The position numbers and the translations under genes are program-made. A stretch of 64,000 nucleotides of DNA, taken from NCBI GenBank assembly GCA_903906365.1, contig CAIVKC010000056.1, forward strand, positions 1 to 64,000, given 5' to 3'. The DNA comes from an uncultured Bacteroidota bacterium (GTDB lineage: Bacteria > Bacteroidota > Bacteroidia > Chitinophagales > Chitinophagaceae). The notes under the pieces are model-generated. The model saw nothing but the letters and a program-made list of their open reading frames with translations. It was not told the DNA's origin and made no database searches. Shown one piece after another: positions 1 to 9,209 of the stretch; position 1 is the stretch's first letter; each line of letters starts with the position of its first letter.

Positions 1-288
1 GTTCTGTCAATTGGGACCCCGAAAAAGGAAGATTACCATAAATCGGATTGGGGGTTGCCATCCCCCCAATCCACACGAGGGGTAAAGAGTGACTGATTTT
101 CAAAAACAAATTACAGTAGGCAATACAATAGGGATATGCGGTTTTTTAAAGGCGCCAACGACTAAAAAACAGGAATTAGGTACTATCATACCGGTTTATT
201 GTTTCGGGTATATATAAGGACTAATTATACCTTATTACATTGATCAGGTGAATAGATTTGATATCCCAACACTCCCATTTAAAAACGA
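1..288. other. Non-coding left edge with a strong hairpin
   Basis: No convincing reading frame is seen on either strand. The stretch is clearly more AT-rich than the genes around it. Positions 45-54 and 63-72 form a perfect 10 bp inverted repeat with an 8-base loop. Neither side carries a clear T run, so it is not a textbook intrinsic terminator. One plus-strand frame open at the left edge stops at 37-39, just before the hairpin, so the hairpin could end a gene lying outside the window, but too little of that frame is visible to claim it. It also lies downstream of gcvT, which reads towards it. Confidence 0.4.
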
Positions 289-1374
289 TCAGCTGAAGGG
301 CAGCTTTACTACTTTAGCCATCAGGAGTTTGTCGCGCACTTTGATATAAATGTTGGAATCGGTATGGGAAAATACCGTGCGGACATATCCCATGCCGACC
401 GCTTTGCCCAGGGTGGGTGACTGGGTGCCGGAAGTCACTTTGCCGATGGTCATGCCGGAGAAGTCTTTTATCTCATAGTCATGGCGGGGGATGCCCTTTT
501 CCACCATTTCAAAGCCCACCAGTTTGCGTTCCACGCCCGCCGCCTTTTGCGATTCCAGGATCTCTCTGGCGGTAAATTCCTTGGTGAATTTGGTGATCCA
601 GCCCAGGCCTGCTTCCAGGGGGGAGGTGGTATCGTCGATATCGTTGCCGCAGAGGCAATAGCCCATTTCCAGACGGAGTGTATCGCGCGCGCCCAGGCCG
701 ATGGGCTTGAGGCCCTGTGGTCCTCCGGCTTCGAAAATGGCCTCCCATACCCTGGCGGCAGCGTCACCGGAGTCTTCAAAATAGATTTCCACACCGCCGC
801 TGCCGGTATAACCGGTGGCGCTGATCAGCACATTGTCCACGCCGGCAAAGCGGCCCTTGACAAACGTATAGTATTTGAGGTTGAGGATATCCAGGTCGGT
901 CAGGGGCTGGAGCATCCGGGTGGCATTGGGCCCTTGGATGGCGAGCAGGCAGGTCTTTTCGGAAATATTATGCATCTCGGCCTTCTCTGAATTATGGGCC
1001 ATGATCCAGTCCCAGTCCTTTTTGATATTGGAGGCGTTGACAACCAGCATATAGACCTTGTTTTCCTCCACGCAATACACCAGCAGGTCATCCACGATGC
1101 CGCCGCTTTCATTGGTCAGGCAGCTGTACTGGGCCTGGCCGGCCTTTAATTTGGAGGCATCATTGGTGGTCACCCGCTGGATCAGGGAAAGGGCATGCTC
1201 CCCTTTGAGGATGAACTCCCCCATATGGCTTACGTCAAAAATGCCCGCATTGTTGCGCACGGCGGCATGTTCGTCGTTGATGCCGGTATAGCTGATGGGC
1301 ATATTATAACCGGCGAACTCGGCCATTTTTGCTCCCAGGGCAATGTGTTGCTGGGTGAAGGGCGTATTTTTCAT
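289..1374 (-). CDS. gcvT: Glycine cleavage system T protein (aminomethyltransferase)
   Basis: GcvT takes the aminomethyl group carried by the lipoyl H protein and transfers its methylene to tetrahydrofolate, releasing ammonia. The 361-residue length is normal for the family. The folate-binding N-terminal half shows DVSHMGE (about 47-53) and [10 protein letters not shown] (about 91-100), which contains the conserved acidic catalytic residue. The C-terminal half has [17 protein letters not shown] (about 229-245). The gene stands alone behind its own promoter (TAATTTTG box at 1407-1414), and no gcvH or gcvP is present in the window, which is common because these genes are often scattered in Bacteroidota. 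Start ATG at 1374 fits the family N terminus. Confidence 0.97.
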   Translation of the reverse strand: MKNTPFTQQHIALGAKMAEFAGYNMPISYTGINDEHAAVRNNAGIFDVSHMGEFILKGEHALSLIQRVTTNDASKLKAGQAQYSCLTNESGGIVDDLLVYCVEENKVYMLVVNASNIKKDWDWIMAHNSEKAEMHNISEKTCLLAIQGPNATRMLQPLTDLDILNLKYYTFVKGRFAGVDNVLISATGYTGSGGVEIYFEDSGDAAARVWEAIFEAGGPQGLKPIGLGARDTLRLEMGYCLCGNDIDDTTSPLEAGLGWITKFTKEFTAREILESQKAAGVERKLVGFEMVEKGIPRHDYEIKDFSGMTIGKVTSGTQSPTLGKAVGMGYVRTVFSHTDSNIYIKVRDKLLMAKVVKLPFS

Positions 1375-1406
1375 AACAAGCGGGGGTATTTAAAAAAATG
1401 TTTGGG

Positions 1407-1437
1407 CAAAATTAAAGGTTGCCCTGCAGGCCGCCAA
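1407..1437 (-). promoter_or_regulatory. Predicted promoter of gcvT
   Basis: On the minus strand TTG (1435-1437) is followed after 20 bp by TAATTTTG (1407-1414), matching the Bacteroidota primary-sigma pattern TTG-N17-23-TAnnTTTG. It lies about 33 bp before the gcvT start, leaving a short leader. Confidence 0.65.
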
Positions 1438-1441
1438 TAAT

Positions 1442-1472
1442 AAAAAGAGCCCTGCCTTTCGGCGAGGGCCCT
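1442..1472 (-). terminator. Intrinsic terminator of the padR-pspC unit
   Basis: On the minus strand a GC-rich stem with one bulge and a GAAA tetraloop (1446-1472) runs straight into a T-rich tract (TTTTTATT, about 1439-1446). It sits about 20 bp after the stop of the PspC protein and just upstream of the gcvT promoter, so it separates the two units. Confidence 0.7.
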
Positions 1473-1491
1473 GTGTTCCAACTTCAACCAA

Positions 1492-3750
1492 CTATTGAAA
1501 TAGGGTTGCTAACAGATATACCGGGGAAGTGATCTGGGCCGCATTATCGGCTCTGGCCAGTCGCTTTTCTCCCGTGGAATCCGTTTTCTTGGATTCTGCA
1601 GGTTTCTTGTTTTCCTTATTTCCTTTCCGGGGATGGAGGCTGTCCCTGCTTTTATCCCTGGCGCTGTCGGTCAGCCCGCCGCGGTAGCGGTAGCCGCCGT
1701 CGTTGCGGGGAGCAGCGGGTGTGGGTTTTTCCTCTTCCATGTTATTTTCCCCGTCATAATCGTTGTCGCGCTTGTCGGTCCTTTCCAGGCCGGTGCGGGT
1801 CATGATATACTCCACATTGGACCTCCAGTGATAGGTATCTCCCCAGTTGTCATAATCGTCATATGATTCATCATAGTCCCGGATCGTCATGCCATTGCGG
1901 TGGGCGTTGATGGTAAACCAGTTGTAGTCGCCGAGGCTCTTGTCCAGTTCGATCTTCTTGCCAACGGGTACTTCTATCACGATCAGGGCCTGCTGGTTGC
2001 GGAACTTGTCGTAGCGGCTGATGGAAAATCCACGGGCCAGCAGCAGCAGGCTGTCCTGCTGGCTGATATTGAAGCGTATCTTCCTGGCCAGCTCCCTGGC
2101 CTGACCCTGTGAGGGGGCATGGCTGAAGCGCAGGCGCTGGATATGGAAGGAAGAGTCCTTGCTGCGAACCACATTGACCCGGACGGTATTCAGATACAGG
2201 GAATCGTAGTTGTCACCAAACAGGGGCCAGTCGCCATCCCAGTTGAATCCGCGCCAGTCATGGCTGTAATAATGGCCCGCCTTCCTGCCGTTCATCAGGT
2301 CCACATAAAGCTTGCCTTTGGCAGGCTGGCTGATGGTGACTTCATCTTCCACATAATCCTTTGCGCGGAAATTGCGGATCAGGCTGGCAAACAGTGCCAC
2401 CGAACAAATCAGACCGATCAGCCAGAGACTGGCAAATACATAGCCCAGGTAATGGTTGCGGGAGCGGGCTCCCATGATGCGGCGGATCAGCCAGGTGATC
2501 AGGGCCACGATGGGCACACCCAGGAATAGCACCAAGCTTGCCCAGGCCAGCAGTTCCTGGGAATAACCGCTGAGCAGGTAGTTTTTGAGCGGGAAGGCCG
2601 CCATGCCGCCAAAGAGCAGGCCGATCAGCACGCCGAAGAGGGCCAGGGCAATGATGCCGGCAATGAACAGGAAGAACGCTTTGAAAAGGATCCCGATCAC
2701 ATGGCCAAAACCGGAGTTGCCCGTGGCGCGTTTGCTGCTCATCTCGGCAGAAAAGGCCTTTCTTTTTTCCTCGGCCGTGTTTTTGAACTCGCTGCCGAAA
2801 CGCTGGGCCCCTTCCTTGAGGTCGGTCCCCACTTTTTCAGCGCGGCCCTTAAAACCCTCCAGGTCCTCCTTGATGGTATTGGCGATGGAGTTCAGGTCTA
2901 CCCTTTCCCCGCGCATTTCCAGTTTCTCCGAAGCGGTGGTGGCAACCGGAACGGCTATCCATAATATAATATAGGTAAGTATCAGGGAGCCGCCCAGCCC
3001 GCCGGAGACGAAACGGGGTCCGAATCCGAAGTCCCAGCTCCAGAACAGGGAATGGAACACACCGGAAGCCAGTCCCAGCACAAAAGGCAGGGCAAAAATC
3101 AGCCGGGGGATCCAGGTCTGTATGTTGAAATAAGCTGCCAGGCCGCCTGCCACCCCGCCGATCACGCGGTCATCGGCGCTGCGGAAGAGCCTTTTGGTCA
3201 CGTTGGACTGCAAAGACTGGCTGGGCACGATGATCCAAAGCAGCAGGTATACCCAGATCAGGGCACCAAAGAGCAGTACAAATGCGATCCGGAGGATGAC
3301 CGGGTCAATGCCCAGGTAATTGGCCAGCCCGCTGCAGACACCGCCGAGGATCTTATCATCGGCATTGCGGTAGAGTCTTCCCCGGGGAACCGCGCTGCCG
3401 TAGGACTGGGCGCGCTGGTATTCGGGTTGCGGCTCGCTGGCAGCTGCGCCTGCAGTGGAACCGCCGCTTTTGGGGGAATCCCCGTCGGCGGCTTCAAAGT
3501 CCTCCGGTTTGCCCATGGAAGCGATGATGGCCGTAACGTCCTCATCGGTGATACAGCTGGCTCCTTTTTTGAGGCGCTCGCTGAAAAGTTCTGCGATGCG
3601 GCTTTCGATGTCATTGATGATTTCATCGCGGCCTTCCTCATTGGCAAAGTATTTCTTCAGGCTATCGCTGTATTGTCTTAAAATTTCATAGGCGGATTCT
3701 TCGATGGGAATCACCCTGCTATGATAATTTATGTTGATGACCTTTTTCAT
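1492..3750 (-). CDS. PspC-domain membrane protein with two PspC modules
   Basis: A 752-residue membrane protein of the phage-shock-protein C type, likely an envelope-stress component. Residues 1-90 form a soluble helical domain. Two PspC modules follow: the first has RNADDKILGGVCSGLANYLG (about 125-145) and an aromatic membrane helix, and the second repeats the pattern as RSADDRVIGGVAGGLAAYF. Next come a charged helical segment and further membrane helices, then an acidic soluble part rich in Asp, Tyr and Trp and a Lys/Glu-rich tail. The start lies 25 bp after the stop of padR on the same strand, so the two are co-transcribed. PadR-PspC pairs are common in Bacteroidota. The C-terminal half has no recognised function. 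Confidence 0.85.
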   Translation of the reverse strand: MKKVININYHSRVIPIEESAYEILRQYSDSLKKYFANEEGRDEIINDIESRIAELFSERLKKGASCITDEDVTAIIASMGKPEDFEAADGDSPKSGGSTAGAAASEPQPEYQRAQSYGSAVPRGRLYRNADDKILGGVCSGLANYLGIDPVILRIAFVLLFGALIWVYLLLWIIVPSQSLQSNVTKRLFRSADDRVIGGVAGGLAAYFNIQTWIPRLIFALPFVLGLASGVFHSLFWSWDFGFGPRFVSGGLGGSLILTYIILWIAVPVATTASEKLEMRGERVDLNSIANTIKEDLEGFKGRAEKVGTDLKEGAQRFGSEFKNTAEEKRKAFSAEMSSKRATGNSGFGHVIGILFKAFFLFIAGIIALALFGVLIGLLFGGMAAFPLKNYLLSGYSQELLAWASLVLFLGVPIVALITWLIRRIMGARSRNHYLGYVFASLWLIGLICSVALFASLIRNFRAKDYVEDEVTISQPAKGKLYVDLMNGRKAGHYYSHDWRGFNWDGDWPLFGDNYDSLYLNTVRVNVVRSKDSSFHIQRLRFSHAPSQGQARELARKIRFNISQQDSLLLLARGFSISRYDKFRNQQALIVIEVPVGKKIELDKSLGDYNWFTINAHRNGMTIRDYDESYDDYDNWGDTYHWRSNVEYIMTRTGLERTDKRDNDYDGENNMEEEKPTPAAPRNDGGYRYRGGLTDSARDKSRDSLHPRKGNKENKKPAESKKTDSTGEKRLARADNAAQITSPVYLLATLFQ

Positions 3751-3775
3751 CGTAAACTGATTTTGATGGTTGAAG

Positions 3776-4144
3776 TTAGAAGGTTGGGTTTTGGTTGGTG
3801 CTGTCGGGCATACTCTCCGTCTTGGTGGCCAGGGTATGCACCGCGTTCGCTAATTCGTTCCAAGTGGCTTCCAGTTCCCGGTAGAAAGTCAGCCCCTGTT
3901 CGGTCAGCGAAAAATATTTGCGGGGGGGGCCGGAATTGCTTTCCACCCAGCGGTAGGTCAGCATGTCCGCATTCTTCAGCCTGGTCAGCAGGGGGTAGAG
4001 GGTGCCTTCCAGGATATTGAGGTTGCTGGCCTTCATCTCCTCCACGATATCACTGGGGTAAGCTTCCCCCCGGCGTATGATGGAGAGAATACAGAATTCC
4101 AGGATCCCCTTGCGCATCTGGCTTTGTGTGTTCTCGATGTTCAT
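3776..4144 (-). CDS. PadR family transcriptional regulator
   Basis: A 122-residue winged-helix repressor. The N-terminal part (MRKGILEFCILSIIRRGEAY, about 10-29) begins the PadR helix-turn-helix; NILEGTLYPLLTRLKNADML (about 48-67) is the recognition helix and wing, and GPPRKYFSLTEQG (about 72-84) is the beta wing. The rest is a C-terminal dimerisation helix, so this is the short PadR subtype. It is the first gene of the padR-pspC unit and probably controls its own transcription: an inverted repeat with GTACT and AGTAC arms (4255-4275) covers the -33 element. The ligand or signal cannot be read from the sequence. Confidence 0.93.
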   Translation of the reverse strand: MNIENTQSQMRKGILEFCILSIIRRGEAYPSDIVEEMKASNLNILEGTLYPLLTRLKNADMLTYRWVESNSGPPRKYFSLTEQGLTFYRELEATWNELANAVHTLATKTESMPDSTNQNPTF

Positions 4145-4234
4145 AATCTTACATATTTATGGTTCGAAACAATCTGCTGGTCTCTTGTGGCAGGCCCCAG
4201 CTCTTTTCTCTTCCTGCCAGCTCAATTAACAATA

Positions 4235-4275
4235 CAAATATAGAAATTAATTTAGTACTATGCAACACAAAGTAC
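4235..4275 (-). promoter_or_regulatory. padR promoter with overlapping candidate operator
   Basis: On the minus strand TTG (4263-4265) and TATATTTG (4235-4242) are separated by 20 bp, a good match to the Bacteroidota promoter. The arms GTACT (4255-4259) and AGTAC (4271-4275) form an inverted repeat across the TTG, where a PadR dimer would block polymerase. The promoter is well supported; the operator is inference from position and symmetry. Confidence 0.5.
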
Positions 4276-4488
4276 CATTTTAAAAAAAGTAATTCTTATT
4301 AACGACTAATGAGTCTTGAATATAAGCCTTTGCAGGCAAGGGTTTAGCCGGTTTCTCCCGGCCTCACCGGGAAAATTACATTTGGAAGAACGGTTTATTT
4401 CAGGGATGAATGAAGGCTCCTTAGGCAAGTGAAGGCATATACATAGGGTTTTTGAGCCTTTTAAGGCAGTAAAACAGACCGCGGCCGG
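4276..4488. other. Non-coding gap between the oxygenase gene and the padR promoter
   Basis: No reading frame of note. The stretch is AT-rich, with short inverted repeats such as 4357-4361 with 4367-4371 (5 bp stem, 5-base loop) and a GCC(T/A)nGGC palindrome near 4458-4467. No clear terminator follows the oxygenase gene. Confidence 0.35.
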
Positions 4489-5442
4489 CTATTTTTTCAG
4501 ACCGATTTCCCGGAGTCTTTCATCGAGGTATTCGCCAGCCGTGAAGTCTTCATAGGCCTTGGGATGCGCCCCGTCCACACAACCCTCCAGGCAGGCCAGG
4601 CTGACTTCGCTTCTGGGATGCAGGAAAAAGGGAATGGAGAACCGGGAGGTGTGCCAAAGGTTACGCGGCGGGTTGACTACGCGGTGGGTGGTGGACCTCA
4701 GGCGGTTATTGGTCAGCCGCTGGAGCATATCCCCCACATTGACCACAATCTGGCTGGGCGAGCAGAGGGCATCCACCCACTGGCCCTGGCGGTTGAGGAT
4801 CAGCAGCCCGCCGGCGGAGGCGCCCACCAGCAGGGTGATGAGATTGATGTCTTCGTGCTGCTCCGCCCTGATGGAGGAACTGGGCTCCGAAATAATCGGC
4901 GGATAGTGGATGGCCCGCAGGATGGAATTGCCATTGTGCACCCTTGGCTCAAAATAGCCGGGCTCCAGGCCCAGGTAGGTGGCAATGGCCTTCAGCAGTA
5001 TTCTTCCCGTCTGTTCGAAGGCCCGGTAGGCTTGCAGCAGGGTGGGGGTAAAGGCGGGAACCTCACTGACCACCACATTAGCAGGGTATTCCGCCGCCAC
5101 CGGGTCCGCGTCTTCCACCACCTGTCCGAACTGGAAGAATTCCTTGAGGTCGGGGGCTGCAAAGCCCTTGGCATGTTCTTTTCCAAAGGAGGTGTAGCCG
5201 CGCTGTCCGGCCAGTCCGGGGATCTCATAGAGGCACTTTAGGGGGGCGGGCAGCGAAAAGAACTGTTGAACGTACTTATAGAGGTCGCCGATCAGCTGTT
5301 CGGAAATGCCGTGGCCGGTAATGGCCACAAATCCCACTTCCTCATAAGCCTGCCCGAGGGCCTGCACAAAACGGCTGCTGACGGCGGGATCCGGGGACAG
5401 GTAATCGGCGAGGTTCAGCTCCGGAATGGCGTTCATATGCAA
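4489..5442 (-). CDS. 2-oxoglutarate/Fe(II)-dependent oxygenase, isopenicillin-N-synthase-like
   Basis: A 317-residue cytosolic oxygenase with the layout of the isopenicillin N synthase superfamily: an N-terminal DIOX_N domain (about 10-120) and a C-terminal double-stranded beta helix. The iron triad is visible as H196, D198 (in EQHED) and H253 (in STTHRVVNPP), and the 2-oxoglutarate anchor as R267-x-S269 in SRFSIPFF. The family hydroxylates, desaturates or cyclises small molecules. The substrate cannot be inferred because no biosynthetic partners adjoin it. It diverges from the DUF3089 gene across 57 bp. Confidence 0.88.
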   Translation of the reverse strand: MHMNAIPELNLADYLSPDPAVSSRFVQALGQAYEEVGFVAITGHGISEQLIGDLYKYVQQFFSLPAPLKCLYEIPGLAGQRGYTSFGKEHAKGFAAPDLKEFFQFGQVVEDADPVAAEYPANVVVSEVPAFTPTLLQAYRAFEQTGRILLKAIATYLGLEPGYFEPRVHNGNSILRAIHYPPIISEPSSSIRAEQHEDINLITLLVGASAGGLLILNRQGQWVDALCSPSQIVVNVGDMLQRLTNNRLRSTTHRVVNPPRNLWHTSRFSIPFFLHPRSEVSLACLEGCVDGAHPKAYEDFTAGEYLDERLREIGLKK

Positions 5443-5499
5443 TCCTTTTTTCAGTTAGAAAAATATTGTAGGTAGATTTACCGGATAAAAGTAGAAAAT

Positions 5500-6537
5500 T
5501 TGAGACAAAGCGGTTACTACATTTTGGGCCTCTATATCCTCCTGGCCCTGGGCAGCTGTTCCCCCCAGTACACCAGGCACCTCTCCGAATACCACTTCTC
5601 CAGCCCCGATGACCGCCCCGATTACAGCCGCCTCGACTACTGGGCCGCCCATCCGGACAAAAAGGATCTGGCTGACAGCGTGCCCCCGCCCCTGCAGCCC
5701 CTCTATATACGGGACAGCCTGGCCGATGTATTCTTTGTGCATCCCACCACCTTCGCCAGCCAGGACACCGGTTCCTGGAATGCGGATATCAACGATTCCC
5801 TTCTCAACGCCAAGACCGACTATACCACCATACTCTACCAGGCCAGCTGCTTCAACGAATGCCGCCTGTTTGCCCCGCGCTACCGCCAGGCCAACCTGAA
5901 AGCCTACTATACGGCTGATTCCGCCTCGGCGGCGCGGGCCTTCGAACTGGCCTACCAGGACATCCGCCGGGCATTCCTGTATTACCTGGAGCATTATAAC
6001 CAGGGCAGGCCCATCATCATCGCCTCCCACAGCCAGGGGAGCACACATACTAAAAGACTGCTCCGGGAATTCTTTGACGGCCGTCCCCTGCAGCACCGCC
6101 TGGTGGCAGCCTATATCCTGGGCATGGGCATTCCCCGGGATTTTTTCACCAGCCTCAAACCCTGCTCGGATTCCGCCCAGACGGGCTGCGTCATCAGCTG
6201 GCGCACTTTTTTGGAAGGCTATGAACCCGCCTATATAAAAAAGGAAATGGGAAGCTCCATTGCCATCAACCCCCTGACCTGGAACCAGGATACCGATCCG
6301 GCCCCCAGGACACTGAACAAAGGCGGTATACTGCCCGGTTTTTCCAACCTGGTTCCCCGTGTCTCCGACGCACAGGTGCATGACGGCGTGCTGTGGATCC
6401 ACCGTCCGCATTTTAAGGGCAGCATCCTGTACCGTACCAAAAACTACCACATCGCGGACATCAACCTGTTTTATGTCAATATCCGGGACAACCTGCGTAC
6501 CCGCCTGGCTGCCTACCGGCAAAACCTAACCTTATAA
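5500..6537 (+). CDS. DUF3089 lipoprotein, alpha/beta hydrolase fold
   Basis: A 345-residue exported protein of the DUF3089 family. The start is TTG: no ATG or GTG lies in frame before an upstream stop at 5473, and the first residues give a proper lipoprotein signal (hydrophobic run, then LGSC with the acceptor Cys near residue 20). FFVHPTTF (about 83-90) and the nucleophile elbow ASHSQGS (about 179-185) mark an alpha/beta hydrolase, and FNECRLFAPRYRQA is typical of DUF3089. The substrate is unknown. It heads a plus-strand run: the next gene starts 15 bp later and the following ones overlap, so a functional link to glycosyl transfer is possible. Confidence 0.85.
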   Translation: MRQSGYYILGLYILLALGSCSPQYTRHLSEYHFSSPDDRPDYSRLDYWAAHPDKKDLADSVPPPLQPLYIRDSLADVFFVHPTTFASQDTGSWNADINDSLLNAKTDYTTILYQASCFNECRLFAPRYRQANLKAYYTADSASAARAFELAYQDIRRAFLYYLEHYNQGRPIIIASHSQGSTHTKRLLREFFDGRPLQHRLVAAYILGMGIPRDFFTSLKPCSDSAQTGCVISWRTFLEGYEPAYIKKEMGSSIAINPLTWNQDTDPAPRTLNKGGILPGFSNLVPRVSDAQVHDGVLWIHRPHFKGSILYRTKNYHIADINLFYVNIRDNLRTRLAAYRQNLTL

Positions 6538-6552
6538 TACAGCGCACAGCCT

Positions 6553-8172
6553 ATGACCGGGGCCCTTCCTAAAATAACTGCCTCACCTGTTTTTTCTGTT
6601 GCGGCCTGCTGCCTGGCCCTGGTGGCGATCAATGCCTGGCAGCTGGTACTCCCCAATTTCTCTTTTGACAACTCCTTCAGCCTCGCTGCGGCCAGGAGTC
6701 TCTCCGAAGGGCATGGCTACAGCCTGGCCACCGCCGCGGTCGATGACCTTTCCCGCGTCCATTACCAGGCCCTCAATAAATGGCCGCCGGGATATGCGGC
6801 CCTGCTCTGGCTGGTAAGGGGGATCTCGGGGGTATCCTGGACCCTGGCCTGTTACCTGGTCAATGCGGCCGGCGCCACCCTGTTGGTCCTGGCCATCCGC
6901 CAGACCCTCTGCCGGCTGGAGCTTTCCCGCACGGTGATCAATTTATCGACCCTGTATGCCGGGATGCTGCCCTATCCATTTCTGGGCGTATGGTTCTCCG
7001 ACCTGCTGGGGGTGGCCTGCTACCTGTGGGGGGTGGTCCTGCTGCTGAAAGTCCTGTCATCAGGCAGCAGTAAAACCGGGTATGCGGTCCTGGCCGGCCT
7101 TCTTTTTTCCGGCTGCCTGCTGCTTAAATACCTTTACCTGCCCCTGGCCCTGCTTCCCGGCGCCTTGTTGCTGCTCAAGAGCTGGCGAGGTAAAGACTTC
7201 TCCCTGCAGGGAGCGGCCCTGCTGTCGCTGGCCGTCACGGCCGCTTCGATGGGGGGCCTGCTCTGGTTCCAGTACCGGGGAAGCGGTACGGCGGTCTATA
7301 TAAACCCCACCGGCCGTGGGTTTTTCCCCCGCCACCTGCTGCATATGGGCCCCTTTGTCCCGGCGAGCTTCCTCAACCTGGCCCTCTATTATGAGCAGAC
7401 CAGTCGATGGCTGCACCTGTCATGGACCCAAACCCTGCTGGTCTGGCGGATATTGGGTTATATGCTTGCGGGCTGTATGGGACTGGCCGCCTGGCGCTAC
7501 TTCCGGAAAACGGGCATGGACCTGGGCCGGCCCGCCGGTTATTTTAGCTGGCTGGGCATACTGGTTACCCTGGTCCTGCTCAGCATGCTGGCCGCCCTGT
7601 CCCTGAGCTGGGGCCACTATGTCAATGCCGGCCTGCCCTACTGGACCTACCTGGAAGAGCTACGCTATTACGGTGTCGCGCTCCTGTTTATCCAGATCTC
7701 CGTAATTGCCGCGCTCTTCGGGTCTCCGGCAGCGGCCCTGCCTCTGTCCTGGAGGCGTTTCTTTCGGGTCTGCCTGCTGGCTGTGGGCCTGGTGGAATGC
7801 CTGCACGGCCTCTATTACCTGCCCCGGCAGGTACTAATAAAAAAACAGGTCGCGACCGCCAGGACCTCCGAACAGCCGGACCTCTATGCCCTCCGTATCT
7901 GCACCCGGCTGGCCCGGCAGGGCCCGGCACTGGTCCTTTGTTCGGATAACCATGAACTGGTCAATATCGCGAGCCTGGGCGGGGCAGCCGTCCTCTATGA
8001 CTGGCATGAACTATCCAAAGACCTCCGCAGCAGCCGCCCGGTCAGGCTGCTGGTCATGCTCCATCCCTCCGACTGGGACCGCTACGGGCCCGGGCTGGCA
8101 AAATACCATCCCCGGCTCCTTGGGCAGCAATACAATTTCTACTTTTACCTAACCGATATTCCAGGTCAATGA
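6553..8172 (+). CDS. Multi-spanning membrane protein, GT-C glycosyltransferase-like
   Basis: A 539-residue integral membrane protein with about ten hydrophobic segments. The first long loop, after membrane helix 1, carries FDNSFSLAAARSLSEGHGYS (about 37-56) and ALNKWPPGYAALLWL, the pattern seen in polyprenyl-phosphate-dependent sugar transferases (GT-C/PMT-like), in which acidic residues of the first loop act in catalysis. The C terminus (about 430-539) is soluble. Its stop overlaps the start of the GT2 gene by 4 bp, so the two are translationally coupled. GT2 plus DUF2304 plus a large GT-C-like protein is a recurrent lipid-linked sugar set. The assignment rests on topology and context, not on a firm family match. 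Confidence 0.65.
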   Translation: MTGALPKITASPVFSVAACCLALVAINAWQLVLPNFSFDNSFSLAAARSLSEGHGYSLATAAVDDLSRVHYQALNKWPPGYAALLWLVRGISGVSWTLACYLVNAAGATLLVLAIRQTLCRLELSRTVINLSTLYAGMLPYPFLGVWFSDLLGVACYLWGVVLLLKVLSSGSSKTGYAVLAGLLFSGCLLLKYLYLPLALLPGALLLLKSWRGKDFSLQGAALLSLAVTAASMGGLLWFQYRGSGTAVYINPTGRGFFPRHLLHMGPFVPASFLNLALYYEQTSRWLHLSWTQTLLVWRILGYMLAGCMGLAAWRYFRKTGMDLGRPAGYFSWLGILVTLVLLSMLAALSLSWGHYVNAGLPYWTYLEELRYYGVALLFIQISVIAALFGSPAAALPLSWRRFFRVCLLAVGLVECLHGLYYLPRQVLIKKQVATARTSEQPDLYALRICTRLARQGPALVLCSDNHELVNIASLGGAAVLYDWHELSKDLRSSRPVRLLVMLHPSDWDRYGPGLAKYHPRLLGQQYNFYFYLTDIPGQ

Positions 8173-8855
8173 CAGTGCAGCGGATATATATCATCGTTCC
8201 CGTATACAATGAGGCGGCTGTGATCTCTGCCACCCTGCAGGACCTGCTGGGCACGGGCTACCCGGTCATTGTCGTGGACGACGGATCCACCGACGCGCTG
8301 CCGCAGATACTGGCCGGCCTGCCGGTGCACTATATACGCCACTGCTTCAACCTGGGGCAGGGGGCCGCCCTGGAGACCGGTATGGAGGAGGCCCGCCGGC
8401 TGGGGGCGGATGCCGTGGTGCATTTTGACGCCGACGGACAGCATGCGGCCGGGGCTGTGTCCGTCCTGCTGGCCCCTATCCTTGAAGGCTCCTGCGATAT
8501 CGTCTTTGGCTCGCGCTTCCTGGAGCGGTCAGGGGCGGGCCAGCTGCCCTTTACCAGGCGACTGGTCCTGCAGGCGGCCCGCTACCTGAATTACCTGTTC
8601 ACGGGCATCCTGCTCAGTGACGCCCATAACGGCCTGCGCGCCCTGGGGCCCCTTGCGCTGCAAAAAATAAGACTCACCCAGGACCGCATGAGCCATGCCA
8701 CGGAGATCCTCGAAGAAGTGCACGAATACGGCCTGCGCTACCGGGAGGTGCCGGTCACCATCCGCTACAGCCCCTATTCGAAGGCCAAAGGACAGAGCCT
8801 GCTGAATTCGGTCAATATCCTTTTTGATGTACTGTTTAAAAAGATGCAGAAATGA
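8169..8855 (+). CDS. Family 2 glycosyltransferase, dolichol-phosphate-mannose-synthase-like
   Basis: A 228-residue GT2 enzyme with a GT-A fold. It shows the nucleotide-sugar site IIVPVYNEA (about 6-14), VVDDGSTD (about 34-41), and the metal-binding DADGQH (about 86-91), all standard for the DPM1/DPG-synthase branch that loads a sugar on a polyprenyl phosphate. There are no C-terminal membrane helices, so membrane contact probably comes from the partners. It overlaps the gene before it and the DUF2304 gene after it by 4 bp each, which points to coupled translation and a shared complex. The donor sugar is unknown. Confidence 0.9.
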   Translation: MTVQRIYIIVPVYNEAAVISATLQDLLGTGYPVIVVDDGSTDALPQILAGLPVHYIRHCFNLGQGAALETGMEEARRLGADAVVHFDADGQHAAGAVSVLLAPILEGSCDIVFGSRFLERSGAGQLPFTRRLVLQAARYLNYLFTGILLSDAHNGLRALGPLALQKIRLTQDRMSHATEILEEVHEYGLRYREVPVTIRYSPYSKAKGQSLLNSVNILFDVLFKKMQK

Positions 8856-9199
8856 AACTCATACAGCTCATTTTACTCACCGCCCTCCTTGCCACGCTGG
8901 TCTCCTATTTCCGATGGTTCCGCAAGCCGGCCCTGGATAAGGTCCTGGTCGTGGGGGTGGGGCTGGCAGGCATGGTCTTTGTCATCTTTCCCGATTCCAC
9001 GACCCGCATTGCAGGCTGGCTCGGCGTGGGCCGCGGAGCCGACCTGCTTTTCTATATCGCGATCGTGGCGCTCACCTACCTGGTGCTGCTGCTGTACTCC
9101 AAAATCAAAAAACTGGAATCCCGGGTCACCGAACTGGTCCGCCGGCAGGCGCTGCTGGAAGCAGGCCGGGAGAACCCCTCGGGAGAGGTCAGGCCGTAA
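8852..9199 (+). CDS. DUF2304 membrane protein
   Basis: A 115-residue protein with three membrane helices (about 2-18, 28-47 and 64-85) and a charged C-terminal helix (KIKKLESRVTELVRRQALLE), the layout of the DUF2304 family. Members usually follow a DPM-like GT2 gene, as here, where it starts inside the last codons of the GT2. It probably anchors or assists the glycosyltransferase or helps lipid-linked sugar cross the membrane; that role is inference from context. It ends 10 bp before the convergent membrane-protein gene. Confidence 0.85.
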   Translation: MKLIQLILLTALLATLVSYFRWFRKPALDKVLVVGVGLAGMVFVIFPDSTTRIAGWLGVGRGADLLFYIAIVALTYLVLLLYSKIKKLESRVTELVRRQALLEAGRENPSGEVRP

Positions 9200-9209
9200 A
9201 TATTTTTAT

